Shown here: in pieces, positions 22,998 through 30,994 of the stretch
Position numbering within the stretch: position 1 is the first letter of the stretch
Layout: each line of letters starts with the position of its first letter
Assembly: GCA_024684055.1 (NCBI GenBank)
Contig: JAIKXN010000108.1
Span: 1-35,391, forward strand
Direction of reading: 5' to 3'
Origin: Lachnospiraceae bacterium
GTDB lineage: Bacteria; Bacillota; Clostridia; Lachnospirales; Lachnospiraceae
Length of the DNA stretch: 35,391 nt
The notes under the pieces: generated by a model
Databases searched by the model: none
What the model saw: the letters and a program-made list of their open reading frames with translations, nothing else
Told to the model about the DNA's origin: nothing
Made by a program: the position numbers and the translations under genes

Positions 22998-24266
22998 TTA
23001 TTTTCTGACAACCAAAGGCTCCGAAAGTCCCAAAATCGAATCCTTTGTAATGGTACATTCCTTAATGGTGTCATCCGAAGGAATCTCATACATGGTTTTC
23101 ATCATGACACGTTCCATAATGGAACGGATTCCTCTCGCACCGGTTTTTCTCTCGTATGCTTCCTTGGCGATTTCCATTACGGCATCCTCATCGAAGAAAA
23201 GATTAACATCGTCAATCTTAAACAATGCGGTATACTGCTTGATCATGGAATTCTTGGGTTCCTTGATGATACGAACCAACGCATCCTCGTCAAGGCCCTC
23301 AAGTGCCACGGTAATGGGAACACGTCCCACAAATTCGGGAATAAGACCGAATTTAACGAGATCCTGAGGAGTAACATCTTTAAAAAGATTACTCTTCTCA
23401 AGAATATTATTCTTTGTAATCTCGGAATTGAATCCGATGGATTTTTTGTTAAGTCTCTGCTCGATAATGTTTTCAAGTCCGTCGAACGCACCGCCGCAGA
23501 TAAAAAGAATATTCGTCGTATTGATGGGAATAAGCTCCTGCTGGGGATGTTTTCTTCCGCCCTGAGGAGGAACGGACGCATTTGTACCTTCGATTATCTT
23601 AAGAAGCGCCTGCTGAACGCCTTCGCCGGATACATCTCTGGTAATGGAAACATTTTCGCCTTTTTTGGTAATCTTATCGATTTCATCGATATAAACAATA
23701 CCGAATTCGGCTCTTGCGACATCATAATCTGCTGCCTGAATGAGTTTAAGAAGAATGTTTTCAACATCTTCGCCCACATAACCGGCTTCGGTCAGAGTCG
23801 TAGCATCACAGATAGCAAAAGGAACATTGATGATCTTGGCAAGAGTCTGTGCAAGATACGTTTTACCCGAGCCTGTAGGTCCGAGCATGATAATATTGCT
23901 CTTCTGAAGCTCCACATCAAGATCCGCCATCGTGGTGATTCTTTTATAATGATTGTATACCGCTACGGATAAAACAATCTTGGCTTCTTCCTGTCCGACT
24001 ACGTAATCGTCCAGGAAAGCCTTGATCTGCTTCGGTTTAAGAAGATTGATGTCCAGACCGTTCTTCTTGATCTCATCATCAAAAAGATCGTCTTCCATAG
24101 CCTCTTTTGACTGTAATTTGATTATGTCATTACATGTGGCAATACACTCATCGCAGATATAAATACCGCCGGGTCCGGCAATCATCTGACCGACCTGTTT
24201 CTGGGTACGTCCGCAGAATGAGCATTTTACTTTACTGTTGCCGCCGTCATTCTTTTTGTTTGCCAT
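22998..24266 (-). CDS. clpX: ATP-dependent Clp protease ATP-binding subunit ClpX
   Basis: AAA+ unfoldase that feeds substrates to ClpP. From ATG 24266 (ribosome binding site CAGGAG, one base after the clpP stop codon) it has 422 residues. It shows an N-terminal C4 zinc domain (CSFCGR, then CDEC), Walker A GPTGSGKT, the pore-loop GYVGED, Walker B VYIDEIDK, the ClpP-docking IGF loop (KSIGFNSE) and sensor-2 [10 protein letters not shown]. An eight-codon longer reading starts inside clpP and lacks a ribosome binding site. Confidence 0.98.
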   Translation of the reverse strand: MANKKNDGGNSKVKCSFCGRTQKQVGQMIAGPGGIYICDECIATCNDIIKLQSKEAMEDDLFDDEIKKNGLDINLLKPKQIKAFLDDYVVGQEEAKIVLSVAVYNHYKRITTMADLDVELQKSNIIMLGPTGSGKTYLAQTLAKIINVPFAICDATTLTEAGYVGEDVENILLKLIQAADYDVARAEFGIVYIDEIDKITKKGENVSITRDVSGEGVQQALLKIIEGTNASVPPQGGRKHPQQELIPINTTNILFICGGAFDGLENIIEQRLNKKSIGFNSEITKNNILEKSNLFKDVTPQDLVKFGLIPEFVGRVPITVALEGLDEDALVRIIKEPKNSMIKQYTALFKIDDVNLFFDEDAVMEIAKEAYERKTGARGIRSIMERVMMKTMYEIPSDDTIKECTITKDSILGLSEPLVVRK

Positions 24267-24267
24267 A

Positions 24268-24867
24268 TTACTCCTGTTTGTTGTCTTCACGTGCAGTAAT
24301 TACACTGTCGATAAGACCGTACTCGCAAGCTTCTTCAGCGCTCATCCAGTTATCACGGTCAGTATCTTTTGCGATAACTTCAAGAGGCTGGTTACAGTTT
24401 GCAGCGAGAATTGTGTTCAATTTCTCTTTTGTTTTAAGAATGTGCTTTGCAGCGATTTCGATTTCGGTTGCCTGTCCCTGAGCACCGCCCAAAGGCTGGT
24501 GAATCATAATCTCGGCATTGGGAAGAGCCATTCTCTTGCCCTTTGCTCCGCCCGAAAGAAGAAATGCGCCCATTGAAGCTGCCATTCCTATACAGATGGT
24601 GGATACATCGCATTTGATATACTGCATTGTATCGTAAATAGCCATTCCGGCAGTTACGGAACCGCCGGGGCTGTTTATGTAAAGTTGAATATCCTTTTCG
24701 GGATCTTCAGCTTCAAGGAAAAGAAGCTGAGCTACTACCAAAGATGCAGTAACTTCATTTACTTCTTCTCCAAGGAAAATAATTCTTTCTTTTAACAGAC
24801 GTGAGTAAATATCGTAACTTCTCTCGCCTCTGCTGGTTTGTTCAATGACATAAGGTACTAAACTCAT
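24268..24867 (-). CDS. clpP: ATP-dependent Clp protease proteolytic subunit
   Basis: Barrel-forming serine protease. The 199 residues include the N-terminal [21 protein letters not shown], catalytic S98 (GMAASMGAF), H123 (MIHQPLGG) and D172 (DTDRDNW), so the triad is complete. AAGGAG lies just upstream of the ATG. It lies between tig and clpX, 30 bases after tig and one base before clpX, forming a compact protein-quality-control operon; no lon gene is present between clpX and ysxC. Confidence 0.98.
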   Translation of the reverse strand: MSLVPYVIEQTSRGERSYDIYSRLLKERIIFLGEEVNEVTASLVVAQLLFLEAEDPEKDIQLYINSPGGSVTAGMAIYDTMQYIKCDVSTICIGMAASMGAFLLSGGAKGKRMALPNAEIMIHQPLGGAQGQATEIEIAAKHILKTKEKLNTILAANCNQPLEVIAKDTDRDNWMSAEEACEYGLIDSVITAREDNKQE

Positions 24868-24897
24868 GATACGCTCCTTACCAAACCGAAAAGATGA

Positions 24898-26415
24898 TTA
24901 TTCTTCGGTCTTTTCTTCTGCTTTTTTAGCTCTGGTCTTCTTGGGTTTAGCTTCGCCGTCAGCAGTTTCTTCTTTTGCTGCCTTCTTGGGCTTAGCTTCT
25001 CCGTCTTCTGCTTCCTTTGCTGCTTTCTTGGGTTTAGCTTCGCCGTCTGTTGCTTCTTTTGCTGCTTTCTTGGGTTTAGCTTCACCGTCTGCTGCTTCTT
25101 CCTTGGCTGCCTTCTTTGCCTTTGCTGCTTTTTCCTTAGCGTTGTCTCTTATGAAATCAAGAGCTTTCTGCATAACGATATCTTTCTTGAAAAGATCTTC
25201 TCTTTCTCCGACAAATGTCTCTTTGATCTTATCTTTTTCCATATGATATTCTTCTGCGATCTTATTGATTTCAGCTTCAACATCGCTTTCGGTAGCTTCG
25301 ATCTTTTCAGCCTTTGCAACTGCTTCGAGAACAAGCTGAGTCTTGATCTTCTGTTCTGCCTGAGGCTTGATCTGGTCCATCATAGTTTCGGCATTCATGC
25401 CTGTATACTTGAAATACTGATCGATGTTCATTCCCTGATACTTAAGTCTCTGCGCAAACTCATCAAGCATTTCTCTCTGAGTTGTCTTGAGCATCATTTC
25501 GGGAATATCGATTTCGGAATCTTCGATGATTGCGTTTACTGCAGCGTCTTCCTTCTGCTTCTTTGCACCGTCAGCCTTCTTGTCAGAAAGATTCTTCTTA
25601 ACTGATTCCTTGTATTCTGCGAATGTATCATAGCTTGAAACATCGCTTGCGAAATCGTCATCAAGTTCAGCAAGCTGCTTCTCTTTGATCTCGTGAATCT
25701 TTACCTTGAATACAGCGGGCTTTCCTGCAAGTTCTGCTGCCTGGTAATTCTCGGGGAAAGTAACGTTAACGTCAAATTCGTCATCCTTGTTCTTTCCTAC
25801 GATCTGATCTTCAAAAGTATCTATAAAGGAATGAGAACCGATTTCAAGATTGTAGTTCTCACCTTTTCCGCCTTCAAAAGCAACGCCGTCAACAAATCCT
25901 TCGAAATCGATGGTAACCGTATCGCCCTGCTTAACTGCTCTGTCAACAGCAACGATTCTTGCAGCGTTCTGTCTTTCTTTTTCGATAGCTTCACTGATCT
26001 CGTCCTCAGTAACTTCGGTCTCAATCTTTTCAACTTCAACACCTTTATATTTGCCAAGTTTGATTTCAGGCTTAAGTGCTACTTCTGCACTGAATACGAA
26101 AGGCTTTCCGGCTTCCATATCAACCACATCGATCTTGGGTGCGGAAGCAATTTCGATTTCCTTAATTGCTTCATCATAAGCTTTCTCATATGCGTCGGGA
26201 ATAATGATATTGGCAGCATCTTCATAGAAAACTTCCTTGCCGTACATTTTCTCAACAACTTTTCTGGGAACCTTTCCTGCACGGAATCCGGGAACGGAAA
26301 TTCTCTTCTTGTTTCTCTGATATGCTTTCTCGCAAGCCGCCTCAAACTCTTCCGCGCTTACGTCAATGATAAGCTTTGCCATACTGCCTTCAAGCTTTTC
26401 AATCTTAAATCCCAT
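24898..26415 (-). CDS. tig: trigger factor with a repetitive Ala/Lys/Glu tail
   Basis: Ribosome-bound chaperone with prolyl isomerase fold. From ATG 26415 it has 505 residues; a TTG 21 bases earlier lies before the AAAGGAG ribosome binding site and is not used. The ribosome-docking motif is GFRAGKVPRKV near 43-53, the FKBP-like domain covers about 150-240 (GDTVTIDFEGF, FPENY), and the helical C-domain runs to about 425. The last 80 residues are an unusual tail with four 14-15 residue repeats (AKE-x-DGEAKPKKA) and TRAKKAEEKTEE at the end. Usual length is about 430, so the tail is an addition. It is first in the tig-clpP-clpX-ysxC operon. Confidence 0.95.
   Translation of the reverse strand: MGFKIEKLEGSMAKLIIDVSAEEFEAACEKAYQRNKKRISVPGFRAGKVPRKVVEKMYGKEVFYEDAANIIIPDAYEKAYDEAIKEIEIASAPKIDVVDMEAGKPFVFSAEVALKPEIKLGKYKGVEVEKIETEVTEDEISEAIEKERQNAARIVAVDRAVKQGDTVTIDFEGFVDGVAFEGGKGENYNLEIGSHSFIDTFEDQIVGKNKDDEFDVNVTFPENYQAAELAGKPAVFKVKIHEIKEKQLAELDDDFASDVSSYDTFAEYKESVKKNLSDKKADGAKKQKEDAAVNAIIEDSEIDIPEMMLKTTQREMLDEFAQRLKYQGMNIDQYFKYTGMNAETMMDQIKPQAEQKIKTQLVLEAVAKAEKIEATESDVEAEINKIAEEYHMEKDKIKETFVGEREDLFKKDIVMQKALDFIRDNAKEKAAKAKKAAKEEAADGEAKPKKAAKEATDGEAKPKKAAKEAEDGEAKPKKAAKEETADGEAKPKKTRAKKAEEKTEE
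24934..25107 (-). repeat. four tandem repeats encoding the trigger factor tail
   Basis: Units of 15, 14, 14 and 15 codons, each ending DGEAKPKKA or DGEAKPKKT. All are in frame. Small unit differences (AKEEAA, AKEAT, AKEAE, AKEETA) suggest expansion by slippage followed by drift. Confidence 0.9.
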
Positions 26416-26464
26416 TTTATATAAATCTCCTTTCAAAAGTGTGATAATCCACAGTCAATTGATA

Positions 26465-26493
26465 ATTATATCATAGTCAGGTATATTTGTAAA
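26465..26493 (-). promoter_or_regulatory. predicted promoter of the tig-clpP-clpX-ysxC operon
   Basis: TTTACA and TATAAT on the minus strand with a 17-base spacer, 50 bases before the tig start. No CtsR- or CIRCE-like operator was recognised. Confidence 0.75.
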
Positions 26494-26504
26494 AGAAAAA
26501 TTGC

Positions 26505-27056
26505 TTAATACTGCTTGTATACGATAGCTTTAAGTAAATCTTCGGCAGTTTTTTCATCAGTGAGCGTTTCAATGATTTTTGCGGCAAAAGCTATTGATGT
26601 TCCCATGCCTCTGGATGTGATGATATTTCCGTCTTTTACGACTTCTTCATCGGGAACGGAAGCTCCTTCAAGTTCACTCTCAAGCGAAGGATAGCATACA
26701 GCGGTCTTTTCGTTAAGATATCCCCTGTGTCCGAAAATCGTGGGTGCAGCACAGATGGCGCAGATTAGTTTTCCCTTGATATAAAAATCATCGAGTTTGC
26801 TCATCAGATACTGATTGGCTTCGAGATTCTTTGTTCCGGGATTTCCGCCGGGAAGGATCATACACTCGTATTCGTTAAAATCAATCTCGGAAACGAGATG
26901 ATCCGCTTTGACTCTGATTCCGTGCGAGCCCGTGGTTTCAATTTCATCGCCGGTCGAAATAATGTCGCATGTTATTCTCGCTCTTCGAAGCATATCCACA
27001 ACGGTAAGCGCTTCTATTTCCTCATATCCGTCTGCCAAAAAGATTGCTGTTTTCAT
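26505..27056 (-). CDS. DJ-1/PfpI family protein
   Basis: 183 residues of the DJ-1/ThiJ/YajL branch, which includes proposed deglycases and redox-sensing chaperones. The N-terminal FLADGYEEIEA (with the conserved Glu) and the nucleophile-elbow cysteine C102 in AICAAPTIFG are present. No membrane segment. AGGAGG is upstream of the ATG. It is probably monocistronic; the tig promoter follows its stop. Automatic names such as 4-methyl-5-thiazole phosphate synthesis protein should not be taken literally, as no thiamine gene is nearby. Confidence 0.9.
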   Translation of the reverse strand: MKTAIFLADGYEEIEALTVVDMLRRARITCDIISTGDEIETTGSHGIRVKADHLVSEIDFNEYECMILPGGNPGTKNLEANQYLMSKLDDFYIKGKLICAICAAPTIFGHRGYLNEKTAVCYPSLESELEGASVPDEEVVKDGNIITSRGMGTSIAFAAKIIETLTDEKTAEDLLKAIVYKQY

Positions 27057-27122
27057 ACATCTCCTCCTGTTTTCCTTAAAACAAAGTCATTTCCCTGTTA
27101 TTTTATTCATTCTCCTGAAACA

Positions 27123-27152
27123 ATACTATTTAATCGTAATTCGTAAACTCAA
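27123..27152 (-). promoter_or_regulatory. possible promoter of the DJ-1 family gene
   Basis: TTGAGT and TAGTAT on the minus strand with an 18-base spacer, about 65 bases before the start codon. A modest match. Confidence 0.4.
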
Positions 27153-27201
27153 AACTTTCAACATTTCTTTCGTTTTTTCACAAAAAGTTTTAATTTGTCC
27201 G

Positions 27202-27241
27202 AAAAAATACCCTCCTTCCCATTCGTACGGGAAAGAGGGTA
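27202..27241 (-). terminator. terminator of the solute-binding protein gene
   Basis: A 13-bp stem with one mismatch (27208-27220 with 27229-27241), an eight-base loop and six Ts on the minus strand, about 35 bases beyond the stop codon. Confidence 0.88.
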
Positions 27242-27274
27242 CTCATTGCCTTCATAAAAGGTTATTATATTTTA

Positions 27275-29773
27275 TTACTTCTTTTCGTTGATATAAATCT
27301 GAAGTCTGGACTGAATAACTCCCGCAACTTCTTTTGCAGTTCTCTGTCCCTGGAAGAACCCCTGAGTTTCCTCATCAACGATCTTGTTCAGTTCTTCGTC
27401 CCATGTATAGATATTTTTGACTGAAGTTACGAAGCTCTTAAGTTCTGCTGCTTCTTCTTTTGTAATAAGCTTGATCTCAACTTCTTCATCCATAAGCCAG
27501 ATCGTTTCGGGCATCTCTACTTCCTTACCGTTCTCATCCACATATGTTTCGTGCTTCATGGATTTTTCAATCATCTTATCCATTTCGCTTTCAACAGAAG
27601 GGATCGACCATGTCTGCTCTTCGTAATATTCAGGCTGGAAGCATGAATTGATAAATTCCCATGCTGCTTCAGGGTTCTTGCATTTGCTTGAAATACCCAT
27701 GGGTGCATCGATATTGAGAGACGCACCGAGTGTTCCGTTAATGGGAATGCCTGCGAGAACAACTTCGTCATCACCGAATCTGTACTTCTTGTTCCAGTTA
27801 TAATCTTTGAAATTTGAAACCCATGCATTTGTTAACAAAGCATTGTCGTTTCTGTAAACGTACATGTAATTCATGTAGTAGTTATCATCGAAATCATCTT
27901 CGGAATACTCAGCGGGATATGTATTTGCATATTCGAGGATCTTGATGAATTCATCCGAATCAAATGAACATTTACCCGTCTGAGGATTAAGGAAAGCATC
28001 CATTCCGAGGCTCATAAATGTATTAAGCACGCCTGATTTTGTTGATGTTTCAAATGCCTTTTTGCCTGTCTGCTGTTCCCATGCGATAACATCGTCGATA
28101 GTCATGTTTTCTTTGTAGAATTTCTTCTTAAGCATAACTGCTTCAACGCTGAATGTCGGATAAATACAATATAATTTGTCATCTCTTGCAAAAACAGTCT
28201 GTGCATTTTCAACAAGGTCCTCTTTCTTTATGCCGTTACCGTTTGCCATAAAAGGTGAAAGATCTGTGAATACACCCTTATCGATAAGGTTCTGAACGTC
28301 ATATGCTTCGGGGACGATGATATCGGGTGAACTTCCGCTTGTAAGGTCGGAATTGAATCTCTTTGAACCGCCCATCCAGTCATCGGGTGTTGAAAACTCC
28401 GAATAATCAATAAGTTTGATTCTGTATTTCTCGTTATTCTTGTTAAAGTCAAGGATCTGCTTTGATACGGAATACGAACCGTAAACGGTACCAAGTGTAA
28501 GGATTTCCTTATCAATTACCTGGTCTGCGGGAACTTTTTCATACAAAACAACGCTCGCACCGTTTTCTCCGGGTACAATAAAGTGTTCAGCATCGATAAA
28601 TACCGCTTCACCATAAATACCGTCCGGATCGATATCCGAATCGTAGAAGTTAACTATTTCAACTGCCTTTTTGTCGCCTGTATTAAAAGCGTATACCGAA
28701 GCATTTGTTCTGTAATAATAGTCATATCCGCTTCCGTTTATAACGCTTCTTCCGTTAAGCATCTCAGAAACACCGGATTCTTCTTTGCCGTTTCCCTTTG
28801 CATCGATGATCATAGCGCTTGAAGAATATGTTTCGGCTGAATAGTGATCGGCAACAAGAACAAACTGATCTTTTGAATTGATCATCATGGCATTTATGTA
28901 TGAGTCATTCTCAAGCTTGTATGTTCCCGAAGGATTTAATTCCTTGTCGAATATCTGCACTGAACTATCGGAAACAACGAAAGTATTTCCCTGTGAATCG
29001 GTGCATGCTCCTCTTACATAGAAATAATCGGAATTGTCAGCTGCGATATTCGTTTCTTTTATCACATCGCCTGCGGGTGATAATTTTTTGAGTTTGAATG
29101 TTTCCTGATAGCTTTCGGGATCCGTAACGTTAAATACAAGGTAGTAATTTCCTTCGGAATCCACGTTAATCTTGCTCGCAAGATATTCGGAAGAATCCCA
29201 ATCCTTCTCAACTGTCTGAATATCGTCGGCATTCGAGAAATTGATCAGTAAAAGTGAACTCTTGGGAGGCTGGTAATCATAATTGTCTTCAGGGAAGAAA
29301 ACGCTGGGATCCTGAGCAGGAGCATCTCCGTCAACAATGTCTTCCGTATCGTCTGCTTCTCCGGTTTCACCTGTTGTCTCTGTATCTCCTTCTGCGGTTT
29401 TCTCTGCGTCCGCATCCTCTGTATCTGCAGGTTCATCATTTACATCACCGTCAACAGCAGGTTCGTCATATGTTTCATAATCACCTATGAATCCTTCGCC
29501 TTCAGGATAATCATAAACCATTGCACCCATATAGATTCTTCCGTTGGCACTGTTAAAACTGTCAATATAATCAATTCTGTCAGTCAGCTGGAAAGTTGTT
29601 GATTCCTTAAAAATCGCATCTTTATTTACTTTGTCGGAAATAACAACGTTACTGCTGCCGCCCTGATTTTTTCCGTTCAGCAAGTTCGAGAAGAAATCCT
29701 TGGGTTTGCAGCAAACCAGGGAAAGCATCATGACCGAACATAATGAAACGGAAATTACTTTCTTAAAATTCAT
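27275..29773 (-). CDS. large solute-binding lipoprotein with an extra N-terminal domain
   Basis: 832 residues. The N-terminus MNFKKVISVSLCSVMMLSLVCC is a lipoprotein signal with lipidation at C21 or C22. A D/E/T-rich linker lies near 95-145. About 150-420 holds repeated short beta segments (NYYLVFNV, NTFVVSD, QFVLVADHY) that look like a beta-propeller. The C-terminal part from about 425 looks like a family-1 extracellular solute-binding protein (PDIIVPEAYDVQNLIDKGVFTDLSPF, then APMGISSKCKNPEAAWEFI), which usually delivers sugars to ABC transporters. No permease or ATPase gene is nearby. AAGGAG precedes the ATG. Substrate unknown. Confidence 0.83.
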   Translation of the reverse strand: MNFKKVISVSLCSVMMLSLVCCKPKDFFSNLLNGKNQGGSSNVVISDKVNKDAIFKESTTFQLTDRIDYIDSFNSANGRIYMGAMVYDYPEGEGFIGDYETYDEPAVDGDVNDEPADTEDADAEKTAEGDTETTGETGEADDTEDIVDGDAPAQDPSVFFPEDNYDYQPPKSSLLLINFSNADDIQTVEKDWDSSEYLASKINVDSEGNYYLVFNVTDPESYQETFKLKKLSPAGDVIKETNIAADNSDYFYVRGACTDSQGNTFVVSDSSVQIFDKELNPSGTYKLENDSYINAMMINSKDQFVLVADHYSAETYSSSAMIIDAKGNGKEESGVSEMLNGRSVINGSGYDYYYRTNASVYAFNTGDKKAVEIVNFYDSDIDPDGIYGEAVFIDAEHFIVPGENGASVVLYEKVPADQVIDKEILTLGTVYGSYSVSKQILDFNKNNEKYRIKLIDYSEFSTPDDWMGGSKRFNSDLTSGSSPDIIVPEAYDVQNLIDKGVFTDLSPFMANGNGIKKEDLVENAQTVFARDDKLYCIYPTFSVEAVMLKKKFYKENMTIDDVIAWEQQTGKKAFETSTKSGVLNTFMSLGMDAFLNPQTGKCSFDSDEFIKILEYANTYPAEYSEDDFDDNYYMNYMYVYRNDNALLTNAWVSNFKDYNWNKKYRFGDDEVVLAGIPINGTLGASLNIDAPMGISSKCKNPEAAWEFINSCFQPEYYEEQTWSIPSVESEMDKMIEKSMKHETYVDENGKEVEMPETIWLMDEEVEIKLITKEEAAELKSFVTSVKNIYTWDEELNKIVDEETQGFFQGQRTAKEVAGVIQSRLQIYINEKK

Positions 29774-29807
29774 GTTTAAAAATTCTCCTTCCTAATCCTA
29801 AAAAAAC

Positions 29808-29827
29808 ATTGATAATTATATATCAAT
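29808..29827. promoter_or_regulatory. palindrome centred on a -10 box, upstream of the solute-binding gene
   Basis: ATTGATA and TATCAAT form perfect 7-bp arms around TATAAT (29815-29820, minus strand), 41 bases before the start codon. The -35 is weak (TATACT). The arrangement suits a repressor site over the -10. Confidence 0.45.
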
Positions 29828-29872
29828 AATTTTGAAAAGTATACTTGTTTTTTTCCAAAAGACCTTTTTTTG

Positions 29873-30637
29873 TCACTTTTTATCTTTAATGATAATTTTT
29901 CTCATTGCCTCTACAGCAATTTTTACAGCAGCCGATGTGTCTTCGCTCATCTGCTGATCAAGGCCTGCTTTTTCACGTTCCTGATTCCATATAACGTGGA
30001 AACACGATCCGCATCTGCACTTTAATGCGCTCGATACAACGAACAGCGTTGACGATTCCATTTCGGATGCCTTTACGCCGAGCCTCTTCCAAGCTTCCCA
30101 CTTTTGAAGAAGCTCATATGAAACCGGCATTCTTTCAGGCGAATGCTGTCCGTAAAAAGAATCCTTGCACTGAACCACTCCGACATGGGTTTTCTTTCCC
30201 ATTTCTTCGGAAGCTTCCCTTAACGCAAGAGCTATGTCAAGATCTGCAACCGCCGGAAATTCTATGGGTGCATATTCAACGGAAGTATGTTCATATCTGA
30301 TGGCTCCCGTAGCCACAACAATATCGCCTGATTTGACATCAAGATCGATTCCGCCGCACGTTCCGGTTCTGATAAAAGTATCGGCACCGAGATTGTGAAG
30401 TTCCTCAACCGCTATCGAAGTGGAAGGACCGCCTATACCCGTCGAGCAGGCTGTCACTTTAACACCTTCCAGATATCCGGTAAAAACATTGAACTCGCGA
30501 TTATACGCAATCTGTTTTGCATCATCGAACAATGCCGCTATTGCCGGTATTCTTCCGGGATCTCCTGCGAGAATACAATATTTACCGATATCTCCTTCAA
30601 CGCAATGAATGTGAAACTGTTTTTCTAACTCCTGCAT
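29873..30637 (-). CDS. udp: uridine phosphorylase
   Basis: Splits uridine with phosphate to uracil and ribose 1-phosphate in pyrimidine salvage. From ATG 30637, which has GGGGAGG six bases upstream, it has 254 residues; the longer reading to 30676 includes the ribosome binding site and is rejected. Motifs of the nucleoside phosphorylase family: AGDPGRI near 24-30, the [16 protein letters not shown] phosphate-binding segment near 73-88, RTGTCGGID near 97-105 and a late EMESSTLF substrate motif. Specificity for uridine rather than a purine is inferred from overall similarity. Confidence 0.85.
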   Translation of the reverse strand: MQELEKQFHIHCVEGDIGKYCILAGDPGRIPAIAALFDDAKQIAYNREFNVFTGYLEGVKVTACSTGIGGPSTSIAVEELHNLGADTFIRTGTCGGIDLDVKSGDIVVATGAIRYEHTSVEYAPIEFPAVADLDIALALREASEEMGKKTHVGVVQCKDSFYGQHSPERMPVSYELLQKWEAWKRLGVKASEMESSTLFVVSSALKCRCGSCFHVIWNQEREKAGLDQQMSEDTSAAVKIAVEAMRKIIIKDKK

Positions 30638-30806
30638 GGTAACCTCCCCATATTTACGATTGCATTCTTTTTTCAAAACTATTCAATTAATTGATTTTTA
30701 AACAAACCGACTACCTAATCATTTTATAACAAAAATCCAAATAATTACAGATTTCTTTTATTTATAATAAAATCATAATAATTTCATAATAATTTAAAAG
30801 AAGCGT
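30638..30806 (-). other. AT-rich spacer upstream of udp
   Basis: Together with the histidine kinase terminator and 3' repeats this fills the gene-free stretch 30638-30983. It is very AT-rich, with two adjacent AAATTATTATG units on the minus strand (about 30773-30794) and TATAAA-type -10 candidates near 30725, but no convincing -35. No ORF or RNA gene was seen. Confidence 0.5.
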
Positions 30807-30839
30807 AAAAAGCAAAAGCGAATGCCGGGAAGCATCCGC
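30807..30839 (-). terminator. terminator of the two-component system genes
   Basis: GCGGATGC pairs with GCATTCGC on the minus strand (one G-T pair; arms 30832-30839 and 30818-30825), with a six-base loop and TTTTGCTTTTT after it. About 145 bases beyond the kinase stop. Confidence 0.8.
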
Positions 30840-30915
30840 ATATTGCCTGTCTCTGCTCTTTCGTGTTTTAAATATTCAGTCAAAAATCAACCTGCTTATT
30901 ATGACATTAATAAGA

Positions 30916-30994
30916 AAATTTAGTCGAAATAAATCCTGTCTAAGTAAATCCGGTCAAAGAAATTTTTAAGTAAATTTGTCGAATTATATCTGGT
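30916..30994 (-). repeat. degenerate copies of the histidine kinase 3' end
   Basis: The kinase end with its stop (30972-30994) is echoed at 30916-30939, about 19 of 23 bases plus a one-base gap. A third partial unit with GTAAATCCGGTC lies near 30944-30955. Copies are more diverged than at lysC. Confidence 0.6.

Noticed and set aside
25693-26424. 243-codon plus-strand frame opposite trigger factor
   Set aside because: Antisense shadow of a strongly conserved gene, with no promoter or ribosome binding site.
26465-26493. CIRCE or CtsR operator at the tig-clp promoter
   Set aside because: No inverted TTAGCACTC arms and no GGTCAAA-type heptads near the promoter.
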